Assembly (NCBI GenBank): GCA_003116995.1
Contig: BDSL01000140.1
Span: 146,068 to 210,067, forward strand
Reading direction: 5' to 3'
DNA: 64,000 nucleotides
Origin: Yamagishiella unicocca
Taxonomy: Eukaryota; Chlorophyta; Chlorophyceae; Chlamydomonadales; Volvocaceae
Shown: positions 48,234-59,929 of the stretch, piece by piece
Layout of the letters: each line of letters begins with the position of its first letter
Position numbering within the stretch: position 1 is the stretch's first letter
The notes under the pieces: model-generated
Told to the model about the DNA's origin: nothing
Seen by the model: only the letters and a program-made list of their open reading frames with translations
Databases searched by the model: none
Program-made: the position numbers and the translations under genes

Positions 48234-51200
48234 ATGCACTGCTGGCAGGCGCCGGCCGGCGGCGCCTTGGGGTGCGGGACGCCCTGCCGCAAACCTGGCC
48301 GCAGCCTGGCGCTCCAGGCCCACGCTAAGCTGAAATACCGGACAAACATAGCACAAAACCATTCCCGCAAGTCAGTATGGGTGAACATTGACTACGACCG
48401 CTTGTACCAACAGCCATCGTACAACCCTGGGCGCCTGGTTGGCCCCTTGAAGCTCCAGCCCTTGCCAGGTACAGCGTAGTGCAAATTGTCGGCCAGATAA
48501 GGCAATGCTAGCAGCAGTTTGTGCATCACGCCACGTCCCGATAGCTGGCGGCGCTAGCGTATCGAGACGGCGGGTCGGTGGGTCGGCGACCGGCCGTGAG
48601 CCCCAGAAGGCGTAGAGTGCATTGCGATAGCGATTGGGCCAGGCCGCAGCGCAGCCGCACAGGCGGGGTGGGAGTGCGGCGGCTTGGGTGCGTATCGGCA
48701 CGTTATGGCGGGCAGTCGGCCTGCCGATGTGATTGCGAAGCACGGCGCAGCCAGAGCGCACGAAAAGCAGCAGCGTCACCGGACTGTCTCATCGCGCAGC
48801 ACGGTGGGACCGATGCTCCCATTGCACCACATGCACCACGCAGCACGGTGGGAATTGCACTGAGTCCGACAGCCCCGGGTGTGTTTCGGCAGCTGGGTCG
48901 TGTGGGACCAGCGTCAGGGGGCATTGCCGGTGGGACTTCATGGGCGTGGCGAGAAGACCCTTGGGAGGAGGGCTGGCCTTGGAGCGGCCATTGCGGTGGT
49001 GTGGTGTGGTGCGGACCCAGGCGCGGGGCTGGGCAGGGCGGAAGGGGGTGTCGTGGGCAGGTGTACGACAGGAAGCTAGCGGGCAGTTGGCGCTTGGGAC
49101 TGTTTTGAGTCCAAACAGGGCTTGGAGGGGACGGGGAGGTGGGGACACGGGATCCACCCTGGGGTCCCCCAATCGCACTGATTCCTACTCGGCTTCCTAG
49201 TCCATGGGCTGTCCTCAACCCAACTGGATTCGCGGATTATCCTTTACCCCCCCTACACCGCCGACTCTGATCTATTATCCAAATGTCGTGTAATCGGTTT
49301 TCATGCCACCGACTCTGCTCATCGCTCCATGCCGCCGCCTCAGGTCGAGGCCGGGGGCTGGTGGCGGAACGCGAGGTGCCCCTGGCTGAGACGGTGATGG
49401 TGTGCGAGCCGGTGGGGGCGGCGCTGAGCGCACCGGAGGGCCGGGAGCTGCTGCCGCTGCACCTGGCTCACTCGCTGGTGCAGATGCAGGAGGCGGGCAG
49501 GCTGGGGGCGGCGGACAGGTGACCGGCGGGGGAGGGGGCGTAGGGAGGTGTGTTTTTGGTGGGCAGCTGGTGTGGCGTGTACGGCAGCTGGTGTGGCATG
49601 TACGGCAACTTGTGTGGCGTGTACGGCAGCTGGTGTGGCGTGTACGGCAGCTTGGTCGGTCGCACCGCCGCAGGCGGGAGACGGGGGTTGGGGGCCGGGG
49701 GGACGCAAACCCTGCGCGCGTGTAGTATGTGGTGTGATGTTGCTGGCGGCTCGGGAGGGCAAAGCGATGAGCCTGGCTTCGTATTCACTAGGACCAGCGC
49801 CTCATGAACAAGGCGCCAAACACAGGCGTAAGGCCCTCCGCCCGCTCCCTGGCGCCTTCTCCACGCCTCTGCAGGGCCCGTCTGCGGCTGCTGTACGACG
49901 GGTCCGAGCCCGACTCCCCCTCCTCGCTCCGGAACCGCGGCGCGTCCCTGGACGACCTGCGCAAGCTGGAGGACAAGCTGCGCCGTGCGGCCGAGGCGCC
50001 CAAGAAGGCCAAGGGGAAGGGTTTCGGAGCGCCGCCGCCAGCGGCGGCGGCAGCCTCTGGGTCCGGCATTGACACTGGTGGGTGGGCGCCTGAAGGTTGC
50101 TGGCCGGCCGGCTTGTTCCTGGTTCGAGAGGGCCGTTAGGCGAAACCGAACCCGCCGGACCCATGCACACCCCACCGCCCCCGCCCCTCCCCAACTTACC
50201 CCTCGCCCCTCCCTCGCCCCTCCAGCCGCACTGGGTGAGCCCCCGCTGACCCTGGACGAGCTGTCTCGCCTGGTGACGTACAACAGCTGGGGTAACTCAT
50301 TCGGCGACCTGGGCGCGGCGCCGCTGCGGAAAGAGCCCTCCCAGGCGATCATCGGTGGGTCGTGGTTGGAAGCTGCGGTTTGGAGGGTGTTGCCTTGTTG
50401 CGGGCGGGTGGTCCCGCCCTGGCACCGAGGGCCGGCTTTCGGCTCGGTGCCCTCAGCGTGGCCTCGGAGATGTCGGGTGGTATGGCTCAGAGGAGGGCTC
50501 CACCCCCTCGCAACTTCCCCCTACGCCTCCTCTCCCTCATTCCCGCCTTTCCTGTCGTTTTCCTATGTTTTGTGCACCATCCCCGCCTTTCCCGTCTTTC
50601 CTGTGTACTTTGAACCCTCCCCGCCTTCCTCTCCTCCGCCCATGTCGCTTCCACGGGCTTCCCGCCACCTTGGCCCCCGCCAGGTGTATGGCCGGAGTTC
50701 GCGTTGCTCAACCACTCGTGCGCAGCCAACACGGTGGTGATGTCGGTGGGGCAGCTGCTGCTGGTCCAGGTGGGTTGGGAGAGGCATAGGAGCCGAGGCA
50801 AGAAGAGAGGAGTGCCCAGGGCTAGGGCTAGGCCGCTAGGGTTGCGGGGACTGGTGTTTTACCCGCCCCGCTCCCTCCCCCTCCCCCCCCCGCCCCCTTT
50901 GGCCCTGTCAGGCCGCCAAGGACATCCCCCAGGGCGCTGAAGTGACCACGTGCTATCTGGGAGACCTGGTGCAGGCCCCCCTGGAGCAGAGGAGGGAGTG
51001 GCTGCGCGGGTCGTACGGCTTCGAGTGCGAATGCGAGCGGTGCAAGGTGGGTGTCGTAGCAGCGGCAGGAGCCGTCGATGAGCACATGGGGGGATGCATG
51101 GGAACCACACGTATGGGGTCGGGTTTAGGGTTTTGATGCGGAGGCAGCACGACTCAGCACCACTTAGCACGATTCAGCACCGCTAGCCATGTCTCCCCAC

Positions 51201-52757
51201 ACCCCAACCTGTGGGTTCGCGGATTATTTTCAGACCCCAACCTATGCCCTGCTCCGAAACCCCTCCTTCCCCCTCCCCAGGAGTGTACTTAACATTTCCT
51301 GATCGACCTTACTTTTCAGGTCCGACCTGCGGGTTTCCTCTCAAACCCCCTTCCCCTCGATGCCCACCCATGCTCTGCCGTCGCCGCAGGTCGAGTCGTC
51401 GGTGCCCCCCGCCGTGTCTTCCGCCGTCGCCGCCGCCTACCAGCTGGCCACAAGCGACCAGGCGGCGGCGCTGAGTGGCGAGGCGGTGGGGCGCATGGAC
51501 CGGGGGGCGCTGCAGCCGTTGGAGCAGCAGCTGGCGGCGGCGGTGGAGCGGCTGGAGGAGGCCATGGGGGAGGCGGGCCTGGAGGAGCAGGTATGGGCGC
51601 TGCTGGCGTACCCTGCGGTGTCCGTAGCCTATAATAGGCAACGGACACCGCATTCAACGGTGCCTCTCCCTTACTGTATGGACCTGTCTCCCCTTTTCGT
51701 CACGCTCGCAGCACCGTTCATGGTTTCGGAGCTCCGCCTACGCCGCCTACTACGCGCTGGCGGTCATCCGGGACCTGCCAGAGCAACGGGCCGGCGGCCT
51801 GTTTGGCGGCGCGAGCCCGCTCGGAGGGGGCAAGGCGCCCTTCAGCGACCCGGCTGCACCCATGGACCTGGCGGCTGTGGTGGAGGAGGTGGCGCCAGGT
51901 GGGGGGCGGGAAGAGGGGGCTGGGCTGGCTTGCTGGGCGCGGCGGGCTGGGTTGCTTACACGGATATGAGGCGGGGTAGTGCGGCTATTAAGGACTGGAC
52001 TGCGAGGAATCACACGTTTTGGGATTTAGGAGAGAACGAAGGGTGGCGGAGCCGAGTGATCGAGCTACTGTTGTCCCCACGTACGATGAACGGATTAATT
52101 TCCGAGCCGCCGCAAACGCGTTGTACCGTAGCCATCAGCGGCTCCCTTTGAAATACCGTACAGGGTCCGACCTGCACCTGTACCTCGCCCTGGAGTCGCT
52201 CTCCCGCTCCGCGGAGGCCTACCCGCGCGACGACCCACGGGTCGCTGAGGCCACCAAGGCCTGCCTGCGCGCCCACGTCATCCGCTACGGTCGCGTCTCC
52301 GACGGCGTGCTGCGCGAGCTGCTGATGGCCCGCAGCCGCTGCTCGCACTACCTGGGCAGGTGGGCGCGCTACGGTAGTTGCGGCGGTTGCGGCGGTTGTG
52401 GTGGTTGGAAGTTCGTTCACCGCGGGGGGGCCCGCTCTGCCTGCATGGCTCCGTGGGAGCGTCAACCTCCTAGCTGGCGGTTTTCCACGATCACCCCATG
52501 TTATCCCGCTTGCTGCTCCCCGACCACCAACACAAACAATGCAAGCGACCCTTGCCCCTGTTCCCCCCCAACACACCACACACACACACACACACACCTC
52601 CCGGCCGCCACGCAGGATCACCCTCGGGTCGCAACAACAGGGCGAGCCCTCCATGGTTTCGGAGCCTCTGTTCGGGGCGGCCCCGCTGGCGCAGCTCCGG
52701 GAGGCCGCGGCAGCCGCAGCCGAGGAGCTGGCGGGGGCGGCGCCCAGCGGCGCGTAG
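48234..52757 (+). CDS. SET-domain protein, SMYD-like lysine methyltransferase
   Basis: Ten exons: 48234-48468, 49344-49518, 49875-50077, 50226-50354, 50684-50769, 50912-51046, 51390-51590, 51712-51898, 52164-52359, 52616-52757; 562 codons. The SET domain starts at GRGRGLVAEREVPL (about residue 79), has the catalytic core LLNHSCAANTV (about 255-265), then GAEVTTCYLGDL, and ends with the Cys-rich post-SET stretch ECECERCK (about 314-321). This order is that of SMYD-type enzymes, which place the insert between the two SET halves; here the insert holds charged helices and an Ala-rich run and no MYND zinc finger was seen. The C-terminal 240 residues are helical and Ala-rich. The substrate could be a histone or another protein. 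The first exon starts at the first ATG of its frame, but an earlier exon cannot be excluded because intron 1 is 875 nt and the N-terminus is not conserved. Confidence 0.78.
49567..49655. repeat. 21-bp tandem repeat in SET gene intron 2
   Basis: GTGTGGCGTGTACGGCAGCTG and close variants follow one another about four times. Confidence 0.8.
52571..52597. repeat. (CA)n microsatellite in the last SET gene intron
   Basis: An ACACACC run followed by about ten CA units, just before the final acceptor. Confidence 0.9.
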
Positions 52758-53831
52758 GGACGTCACGCAGGAGGGGGGCCGGGAGTTTGAGGGGGGAGGT
52801 AACTAGGTAGCATGTGCGGAGGCAGCGGGGAGCTAGGGCAGGCAGGCGGAGGGCACCGTGGCGCACTAGACCACCATTCATACGATTTGGTGTGTCGTGG
52901 CGGCCGCCAGCACGCCATACGTCGTGGGTAATGTAGGGTTTCAGGCGGGCTCCCTCATCGGGAGAGTTTCTCCTGCCGAGCAGGCGGGCGCAGCAGTGCC
53001 GGAGCCGCGACGGTGTGGTCGCCTTGGGGCCTTGGAAACACGGCAGACGGGGCGTGTGGGCTGCCGCGCGAGGGGGCCGCTGGAACGCAGCTAACCGCAC
53101 GGTCCCGCAGACGAGTATCAGCAGTGCAGCCGGCAGCCCCACTAGTACAACTATACCAGGCACTGAAATAATGGACACTGAAATCGTAGCGCAAAGAGCC
53201 GCCGCGTGCTTGCTGGGAGGTAGGCCGGACCTGGGGCTGCGGTCGGGCACCCGCGCGGAGGCCCTGGACCGGGTGGCCGGGGGTAGGCGAAGCTGTTTGG
53301 GGCGTCGGGTCGGTGGTGGCGGTCCTGCTGCTGCTGGCGGGTCGGAGATTGTGGCGGCGACCGCTGCTTGCATCCAGGACTCTGGGGTCCTGGTTTCGGG
53401 GCCGACATCATAACGTACAGGAATAAGTAGGCGCAGGACATACCGCGAACTGAAGGGGGAGGGGGTAAAGGAGAATCCGCGAATCCACGGCTCACAAACC
53501 AAGGCGGTGAAGATGGCGGTCCAGAAGGGACAGACGGGAGGCGGGTAAATGGGTGAAGGGGCTGAGGGCTGCCGTACGGAACCCCAGGGTTTTAACATAA
53601 CGCCACCACTTCAGGTGCAGTTTACCCGCCAGCCAAGGCCGCCACGTACGCACCCCGGGACGGACGTCTAAGCTCCGGACAAGCGCTGGCTGCCCAGCGG
53701 CCACACAGCCTCGTCAGCCTCAGCCCAACTATTGCGCCCAGATGCACGAGCCCTTCCGGATCCAGAGTGTGTACGTCACGTCGACATTACGAACGCAGTA
53801 CAGGACGCGTTACTGCATGCCGCCTGGCAGC

Positions 53832-53836
53832 TTACA
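53832..53836 (-). terminator. TGTAA poly(A) signal, F-box/ankyrin gene
   Basis: TTACA on the + strand, about 590 nt beyond the stop of the - strand gene at 54429. Confidence 0.35.
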
Positions 53837-53865
53837 TGGTCGTACGTCACATGTTGGCGCTGCAC

Positions 53866-54045
53866 CCCGCGTTGTACGACACGTCCATCTGTGGGCCACA
53901 ACGGCCAACCCCCCCTCACGTTGTACGACAGCGTGGGCGACAACGCCCCCCCGTGTTGTACGACAGGTCCATGCGTGGGCGACAACGGCCACCACCCTCC
54001 TTTAACGACACGTCCATGCGTGGGCGACAACGGCCGCGGCAGCCC
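53866..54045. repeat. Degenerate minisatellite, about four units
   Basis: TGTACGAC or TAACGAC, then ACGTCCATGCGTGGGC, then GACAACGGCC recurs about four times with a period of 35-50 bp. Confidence 0.75.
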
Positions 54046-54428
54046 CCTCAGCGCGGCGACCACGGTGCAGGCAGACCCGTGACCCGAACCCCCCCCTGCA
54101 CCCACACCTCCACAAACCCAAATGCACGGAGCTCCTGCAACCAGCAGCATCACCGCGCCACCGCCACAGTCCCCACCTGCAGCTGACGCCGCAGTGCCTA
54201 GTGCCGGGGGTGGCATAAAAACCGGTTACTCGACATGGATGGTATAGCTGTCGCATCGTGGGAGGGGTGCCTGCACATGGCTGGTCGCATGCATGCGCAC
54301 CAGCCGCCATGCGAGGTATGGTCCCCTCGCAAGCGTGCAAGCACCGTAGTGTCCATTCTACAGTTTCTACTGACGCCACCCCCACTACCCCCACTGCCTG
54401 CCCCAACCATCAGCCCCCACCACCATGA

Positions 54429-56822
54429 TCATGGCTGCCGCAGTCGCAGCAGCCGCCCCCACAGCAACCGACCCCGCAGCCGCCACAGCCACCGGTCCCG
54501 CAGCCGCCACAGCAGCCGTCCTCCAGCCGGCCTCGCAGGGCCCCCGGCAGCCTCGTGCGCCCGCAGCCACGCCAGCGCTTCCTCTAGCTGGCCTTGACAG
54601 TAGCTGTGGCTCCACAGCGTAGGTATCGCTCCCCAGTCCACCGGGCGGCCCGCCTCCGCCGGCCACATCAGCATGGGAAGGGGGCTGCCTTTGCGCAACC
54701 AGTGCTCGAAGGCCTCGCCGGCGGCGGGACCCCAGGGGCAGCCCAGCCGCTGCAGGCAGCGCAGGACGGCCAGGTCGCCCTGGCGGACAGCCTCCACGTA
54801 CGGCCCGCCTCCTGCCTGGAGGGGTGTGAGGGGAAATCCCGTGGTTTGGGGATGGGGGAGGCAGGCCGTTCCAGTTATCCTGGTGTTGAACCATGGGGTG
54901 TGCAGCAGGATGGAAAGCTAACAGACGTCGACGTCGCTTACCGGTACATTAAATCCCCAAAACGAGCACGTGTGTATGTCCGGATGGTTCGATAGGCAGG
55001 ACGCGGAACTCACATCCGCACAGTCGCAGGCCTGGATCCAAACCAGCCTCGCTTGCCCCTCCGGAGGTGGGCATCCTCCTCGCCGCGCTAACGCACCCTC
55101 ACATCGAGGACCCAGCCCACACGACTGCGGCCCGCCATGTATTATTACAGCAGTACCCGCAAAACTGCACAACACGCAACTTCGCACGGGCCCCTTCCGG
55201 CCCTGCACATCAGCCACACCAACCCACCGGCATGGGGCAGCCCTGCTCCGCCAGCCACTCCAGCGCCGCCTCGCAACCACCCTCCGCGGCGTGTTCAATG
55301 CTCAGGCAGCTCCAGGGGCCGCCACGCTCATGCAGCCATGCCAGCAATTCCACACTTCCCGAGAGGGCCGCCGCATGCATCACCGTCGCGGTGATGAGCT
55401 GCTCGCCGGCGGTCTCCACCAGCCAGACCACCACTGGCAGGTACCCCTTTTTCGCCGCGATGCCGAGTAACCACGCAAGGCGCCGCACGTCGAAGCCTCG
55501 GGCATGGACGGTTTGCAGGACCGCCAGGTGGCCAAATTCGACGGCCGCGCTTGCCAGGTTGCCATACTCGGTGGCCACTTCTGCCACGTCTTCCTCCCAC
55601 CACTGTGCCTCATTTATGAGGTGCTGGAAGGCGGCGATGTTGCCGTGGCAGACGGCGGTATACGGTGTTTGCAGGTAGTCCACCGGATAGTTCCGCCCCC
55701 GCAACCACGTCACGCGCTCCAGCGCGTCCGGGCAACTCACGGCATAATCGCAGGCCGAGGGTGTGGGCGCGTATCCCAGCCCCTCCAGCCACTGCATCTT
55801 GGCCTGCCAATCAGCCGTGCGGCTGCCGGCAGCGCGGGCCAGGACAAGAGTCGGCTGCTGCCGCGGTCCACTTTGAAGCAGCTCGCCGACCTGGGTAGCC
55901 TTTTGGTGTAGCTGCTGCAGCTCCGCAAGGTTGTAGCCCTCAGCCGCCGCTTCCAGCAGCTGGACCGCCTCTACACGCGCCGAGGTCTGCTCCGGGCGCC
56001 ACTGCAGCAGCCACTCCACCAGGCCCACATGGCCGCCTGCAGCAGCGCCGTACAACGCATCCGGTGTCCAGCTAAAGCCGTTATCGAGGAGCCACTCGCA
56101 TAGCGCCTGGTGTCCGCCACAGGCGGCGTTTTCCAGTATTAAGTCGTGGCGGGGATGGCCACTGAGCAAGAGCCACCGGCACACCGCCAGGTGTCCATTC
56201 CGTGCTGCTGCGGCTGCTACCGCGCCCTTCTCATAAGGGAGGGCGTCCTCATAAGGGACGCCCTGCTGCCAAAGCCACTGGCACGATTCCAGCCGCCCCG
56301 CTGAGGCGGCGGCCCTCAGGACCTTCCACATTTTGTTGCGGGGGACAAGGCCGGGGGCACGGCCGGCGTTGGGGACAAGGCCGGCGCTCCCCATAGCCAC
56401 CTTAAGGTTGGCCAGGCTGCCGCTGGCCGCCGTCAAGCACAACAGCTTGCGCCGCTGCTTGCGCGACAAGGACCTCATGGATCCAGGCGCGCCCCAGCGG
56501 CGCAGAAACTCGTCCGGCGGAAAGGCTCCGACAGCCGTACGACGTTCCACTGCGAAAGGTCAGCCGCCGCGGCCTTGTTGACCAGGCGGGCGGTGCACGC
56601 GACCTCGTTGGGCTGCATGAGGCCCAGGATGCAGACCAGCAACTCCTGCGGCAGTCCGCGCCGGGGTCCGCGCACTGCTGTGTCCGTGTGCGGCTGCTGG
56701 CCCCGGTCCATGGCTGCAGGCGTCGCGTGCGGCAACGTCTCCTGGATGTCGGGATACCCTTTTGCCTGGAGCGGAACGATGGAGCGATGGGAACGTGAAG
56801 GGCGGATACCGAAGCGCTTCAT
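54429..56822 (-). pseudogene. F-box/ankyrin-repeat protein gene with a one-base frameshift
   Basis: Two exons on the - strand, 55228-56822 and 54429-54815, joined at phase 0 (CCG|GTGGGT ... CAG|GCA). The start is an F-box-like region, GLPQELLVCILGLMQPNEV then ARLVNKAA. A long ankyrin array follows: ARNGHLAVCRWLL, GGHQALCEWLL, GGHVGLVEWLL, FGHLAVLQTVH, KGYLPVVVWLV, SGSVELLAWLH, GGCEAALEWLA, QGDLAVLRCLQ. Such proteins form a large family in volvocine algae. The two parts are in different frames: the F-box frame ends at a stop near 56475, while the ankyrin frame is already open before FPPDEFLRRWGAPG. The switch lies at about 56512-56530 and the exon length is one base short of a multiple of three, so one base is missing there. 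This is either a real disabling deletion or a sequencing error; the rest shows no decay. The C-terminal 30 residues are a low-complexity Leu/Arg/Trp run. Confidence 0.72.
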
Positions 56823-57342
56823 TTCCAGGATAAAAAAGGTTTGTTACGCAGGTTCCACCAAGCGCGTCATGGTTGGGCATTACGGCTGCGCAGCCGCAAT
56901 CCAGGCTCCGTTCTGATAGTAGAGCCCCCCGATCGCACCTTGCGTCGTGCTTATCTCGTGTCCTCTGGTTTCCCGCCAAAAACTTTGCCGCAGGGCGCTC
57001 TGCGATTATCGTCTGGGTAGGTCAGGTTCAAGACCGACCAGCGTGCTGCAAGGTATATATGTAGAGGGTCGATCAGCTATTTACACATTGATGGAAAGCC
57101 CATGGCAGCAAGTTGGCCGTCTGGTTTCGGAGCCGGTCGACCTTCGGGACGGACATTGGTAGGCAGCAATATGGTGCTTGGCAAGGCTGGCGATACAACG
57201 GAGCAGCATGAATTTTCTCAATAAGGCAAGGCTAACGCTAATCCGCACCTGGGCGGGACGGCCAGGCCAGGCCGGATGAACTCGTATGGATATTGCACAG
57301 GACAAGGGAGATGGCATGGCGGGCTTTGGACATGGTAGTAGT

Positions 57343-57440
57343 GTTACAGTGGGCCCCAGACCGTGAGATACAGCCATCGCGCGCACCGCCGGACACTGAA
57401 AGCGACGCAGGAAGAAGAAAAACGATCCGACGGGCTTACG
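57343..57440 (+). repeat. Dispersed repeat, copy C
   Basis: GTTACAGTGGGCCCCAGACC, then CAGCCATCGCGCGCACCGCC, then ACACTGAAAGCGACGCAGGA and AGAAG. Close to the copy at 58024 and, in its first half, to 14358-14410 and 19617-19669. Confidence 0.75.
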
Positions 57441-58023
57441 GCAAAGTAGCCGCTCGCTGGAACATGGTGGTGACGCAAAGACGTGCACTCGCTCACGGCT
57501 TCGAGTAGCGTCATTACTCACTTCCGTCGATTTTCTAACGGCCCCAGGACGCGCCGAACACTATAAAGCCCTGTGATACCTTTTTCACCCCCCACATATC
57601 CCGAAGCGGGCACGACTGACAAAGGGCGCGTTTCGGGGAAACCCCCGGCCGTCCCCGAAAAGAAGAGCGATAGCTCCTGGGATCCCATTAGTGCGGGTGA
57701 CCGGATACGCATCCCAACCCAAAAACGACGTGATATTCTATACACAAACGACATCTAGCGTGAGTCTTAACGTGACACGGCGGCAGGAGGACATGGGTAT
57801 AATGGCAAGGGTTTTGTATGGCATTACCTGAGCCCAAACTCTTTGGTCGGAGGGCCCTTCCAATGTTCGTAGCTGTATAGTATGAGTCCGCTCCACGAGT
57901 TCAATAGTCCTATGAGTTGATAGCCCCGTGCCTCGCTCTGACCTATGGGTTAGGCAGCCCCGTGTTAATTGCCCTCATGGTAATAAGGTAGGATGATAAT
58001 TGTAACAACCCAGAACTTGTTAC

Positions 58024-58120
58024 TGTTACAGTGGGCCCCAGACCAGAAGGTAGAGCCATCGGGCGCATCGCCTGACACTGAAAGAGACGCAGGAAGAAGA
58101 ACAAACTGGCCGACCGAGGT
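58024..58120 (+). repeat. Dispersed repeat, copy D
   Basis: GTTACAGTGGGCCCCAGACC, then GAGCCATCGGGCGCATCGCC, then ACACTGAAAGAGACGCAGGA and AGAAGAACAAACTGGC. The last segment resembles CGAAGAAAGAACAAATTGTC, which lies before, not after, the first segment in the carbonic anhydrase introns. Confidence 0.75.
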
Positions 58121-59067
58121 ATGGCAAAACACCCCAAACCACCAGAAACCCCGACCAAGGGGCCAGGGAACAAACGGCGGCACCACCACCTAGGGGGAAG
58201 TAGCCTAAATGGGCCCCCTACTAGCAGTACACCGACCGCAGTTCAAGCAGCCCCTCGATCAGAACAACCAGCAGAGCGCCGCAACTAGTTGAACAGAAGC
58301 CTCCAACCTGAGACCCACTACAATTCCTCCCACAACAGGTCAGCACCCAGCCCGAAGTAAGGGGGAGCAAAAAGGGAGCTCCCGCAGGAGCACCAGCCAG
58401 CCGGGACCTAACCCGATCCCTCACAATTGGGTGCCGGGCCAACACACACTAGGCGGCCCTGAACAACCCGCGCGGAAGTGTCTATGTAGCGGTCTTGTAG
58501 CGGGTTGCCCTTTGACGGCCCAAGACACGTTGCTTGCGGCAGATCGGGGCCTTGCCCACATGCTCACGAGTCTCCGCATGGCAGCGTCAGAGCGCATGCC
58601 ATCCCACGTCGTTCCATGCTTCTTCGCTGCAGGTTTCGTCACCTTCCGCCAGGGTGTCCTTGAAGGATTGTCGGTGCGTTAGCATTATTATCAGAAGCAG
58701 TACCAAGGTACTGTTCGAGGGGGGGCAGTGTGGTGCGGTGCATGCGTGTGTGTGGGGGGGGGGCGGTGCAGCGGCCGATATGGTGGGTCTGGACAGCGCG
58801 CTCCTGCGCGACCCGCCAACAGCCGTCCTTGAAACCTGAAAGTGTACCTAAATACTAAGGCCTTCCGAGGATGTGTTGGAATAAGAACTTGTTGGTAACG
58901 GCAGAATTTCCAGTTATTGGTATCTGGGTTCGGAGTTGGGCGTAAGTAGGCGTTATGTGACGGCGACTTCCCCTCGCAGCCTTGGAGGCATAAATATTGA
59001 GCAGGACCTATTTTGGGTTGTTTGACTTTGCAATTGGCAGGTAATGAACTCCACGGTTGACGCAGCC

Positions 59068-59639
59068 TTCCAAACGGTGTTGTCCTGATCCACACGTCGG
59101 CTTCTTACAGTCTCTCCTCACGGCCCAAACGGGCCTTACACGCACTGCAAGCGCAGTTGTCGAGCTGACACTACGCGCTGTCCACCCAGCAAACTCAAAT
59201 TCTGAAAGACAATAGATAGCGCTCTATACGTACCCGAGGCCGTCGGCGCATCGCTAATAAGCCCTACACCCGAGGGCGGAATTGGGCCGACTCAGATCGC
59301 ACAACCGGCAAAAGGGAGACTCTATAGTCAGCGAACGGCCGATTTAGTCCGGGTGCATCTACCACCACAACGAGAACACCTCTAAAGAACGACGTCACAA
59401 ACACCACCACCGCCCCCCCCACCCCCACCCTTGGGAGGGAATGAGATGTAGGATGGGGTGGGCGCCAAAAGGGAAAACCGGCGCCCATCTCACAGTGGGC
59501 CGCCGTGTCATGCACGGGCCCCCCCTCTCCCCGTCGTCCCGGCGCCGGAGACAGCCGCACCGCTGGCTTAGGGGCGCCCCCCCCTCCCACAAGGAGCGCC
59601 GAGACGAGGGAGTCGAGCGTGCCCGTGCAGCATTCCCCC
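59068..59639 (-). repeat. Split direct repeat B2 of the retrotransposon
   Basis: 572 bp, no mismatch seen against 59930-60501 (offset 862). It begins TTCCAAACGG and ends CATTCCCCC on the + strand. Confidence 0.93.
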
Positions 59640-59903
59640 CCAGGATGAAGGGTGGGTGGGTGGGAAACAAAACTCGGCGAGTCGCGATCAGCGAACCAGA
59701 CACTCCCGCGCGACTGCACGCCCACGGATCCGAAACTAGATGGCTAACCCGCCCGCACTCCGCAGACCGGAATAAACAGGTGCGTAGCGACAACTCTTCT
59801 AAGTGAGGTGAACGGAGAAACAACACGGCGCCGTCGCCTCGGCCAACAACACCAGGCCCAGGCCCCCTCCTGGAGCGCCCAGGCCAACTACCTCTTAGAA
59901 CCG

Positions 59904-59925
59904 AATTTTAGAATAGTCTAAAATT
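59904..59925. repeat. Palindrome at the A2/B1 junction
   Basis: AATTTTAGA and TCTAAAATT, exact reverse complements, flank the spacer ATAG. It sits 5 bp from the start of B1 in an otherwise GC-rich element. Confidence 0.85.
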
Positions 59926-59929
59926 TAGT

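Larger units (their letters stand above)
52758..54428. other. Convergent intergenic region, SET gene and F-box/ankyrin gene
   Basis: No gene supported. A - strand frame of 326 codons (52618-53598) overlaps the last SET exon and includes one hydrophobic stretch near 53090-53190, without other support. A degenerate repeat lies at 53866-54045. TTACA at 53832-53836 may be the poly(A) signal of the - strand gene. Confidence 0.5.
56823..59067. other. Intergenic region with dispersed repeats, left flank of the retrotransposon
   Basis: No gene supported. Two related repeat copies lie at 57343-57440 and 58024-58120, related to the centre of the carbonic anhydrase intron 6. A 61-codon + frame at 57573-57758 and others have no recognisable motif. 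Confidence 0.5.

Noticed and set aside
57573..57758. 61-codon + frame starting MIPFSPPTYPE
   Set aside because: Short, no recognisable domain, in a repeat-rich gene-free region.
59264..59826. Open frames of 120-150 codons in the 572-bp repeats
   Set aside because: The same frames recur in both copies of a terminal repeat and carry no motif; terminal repeats of such elements are non-coding.
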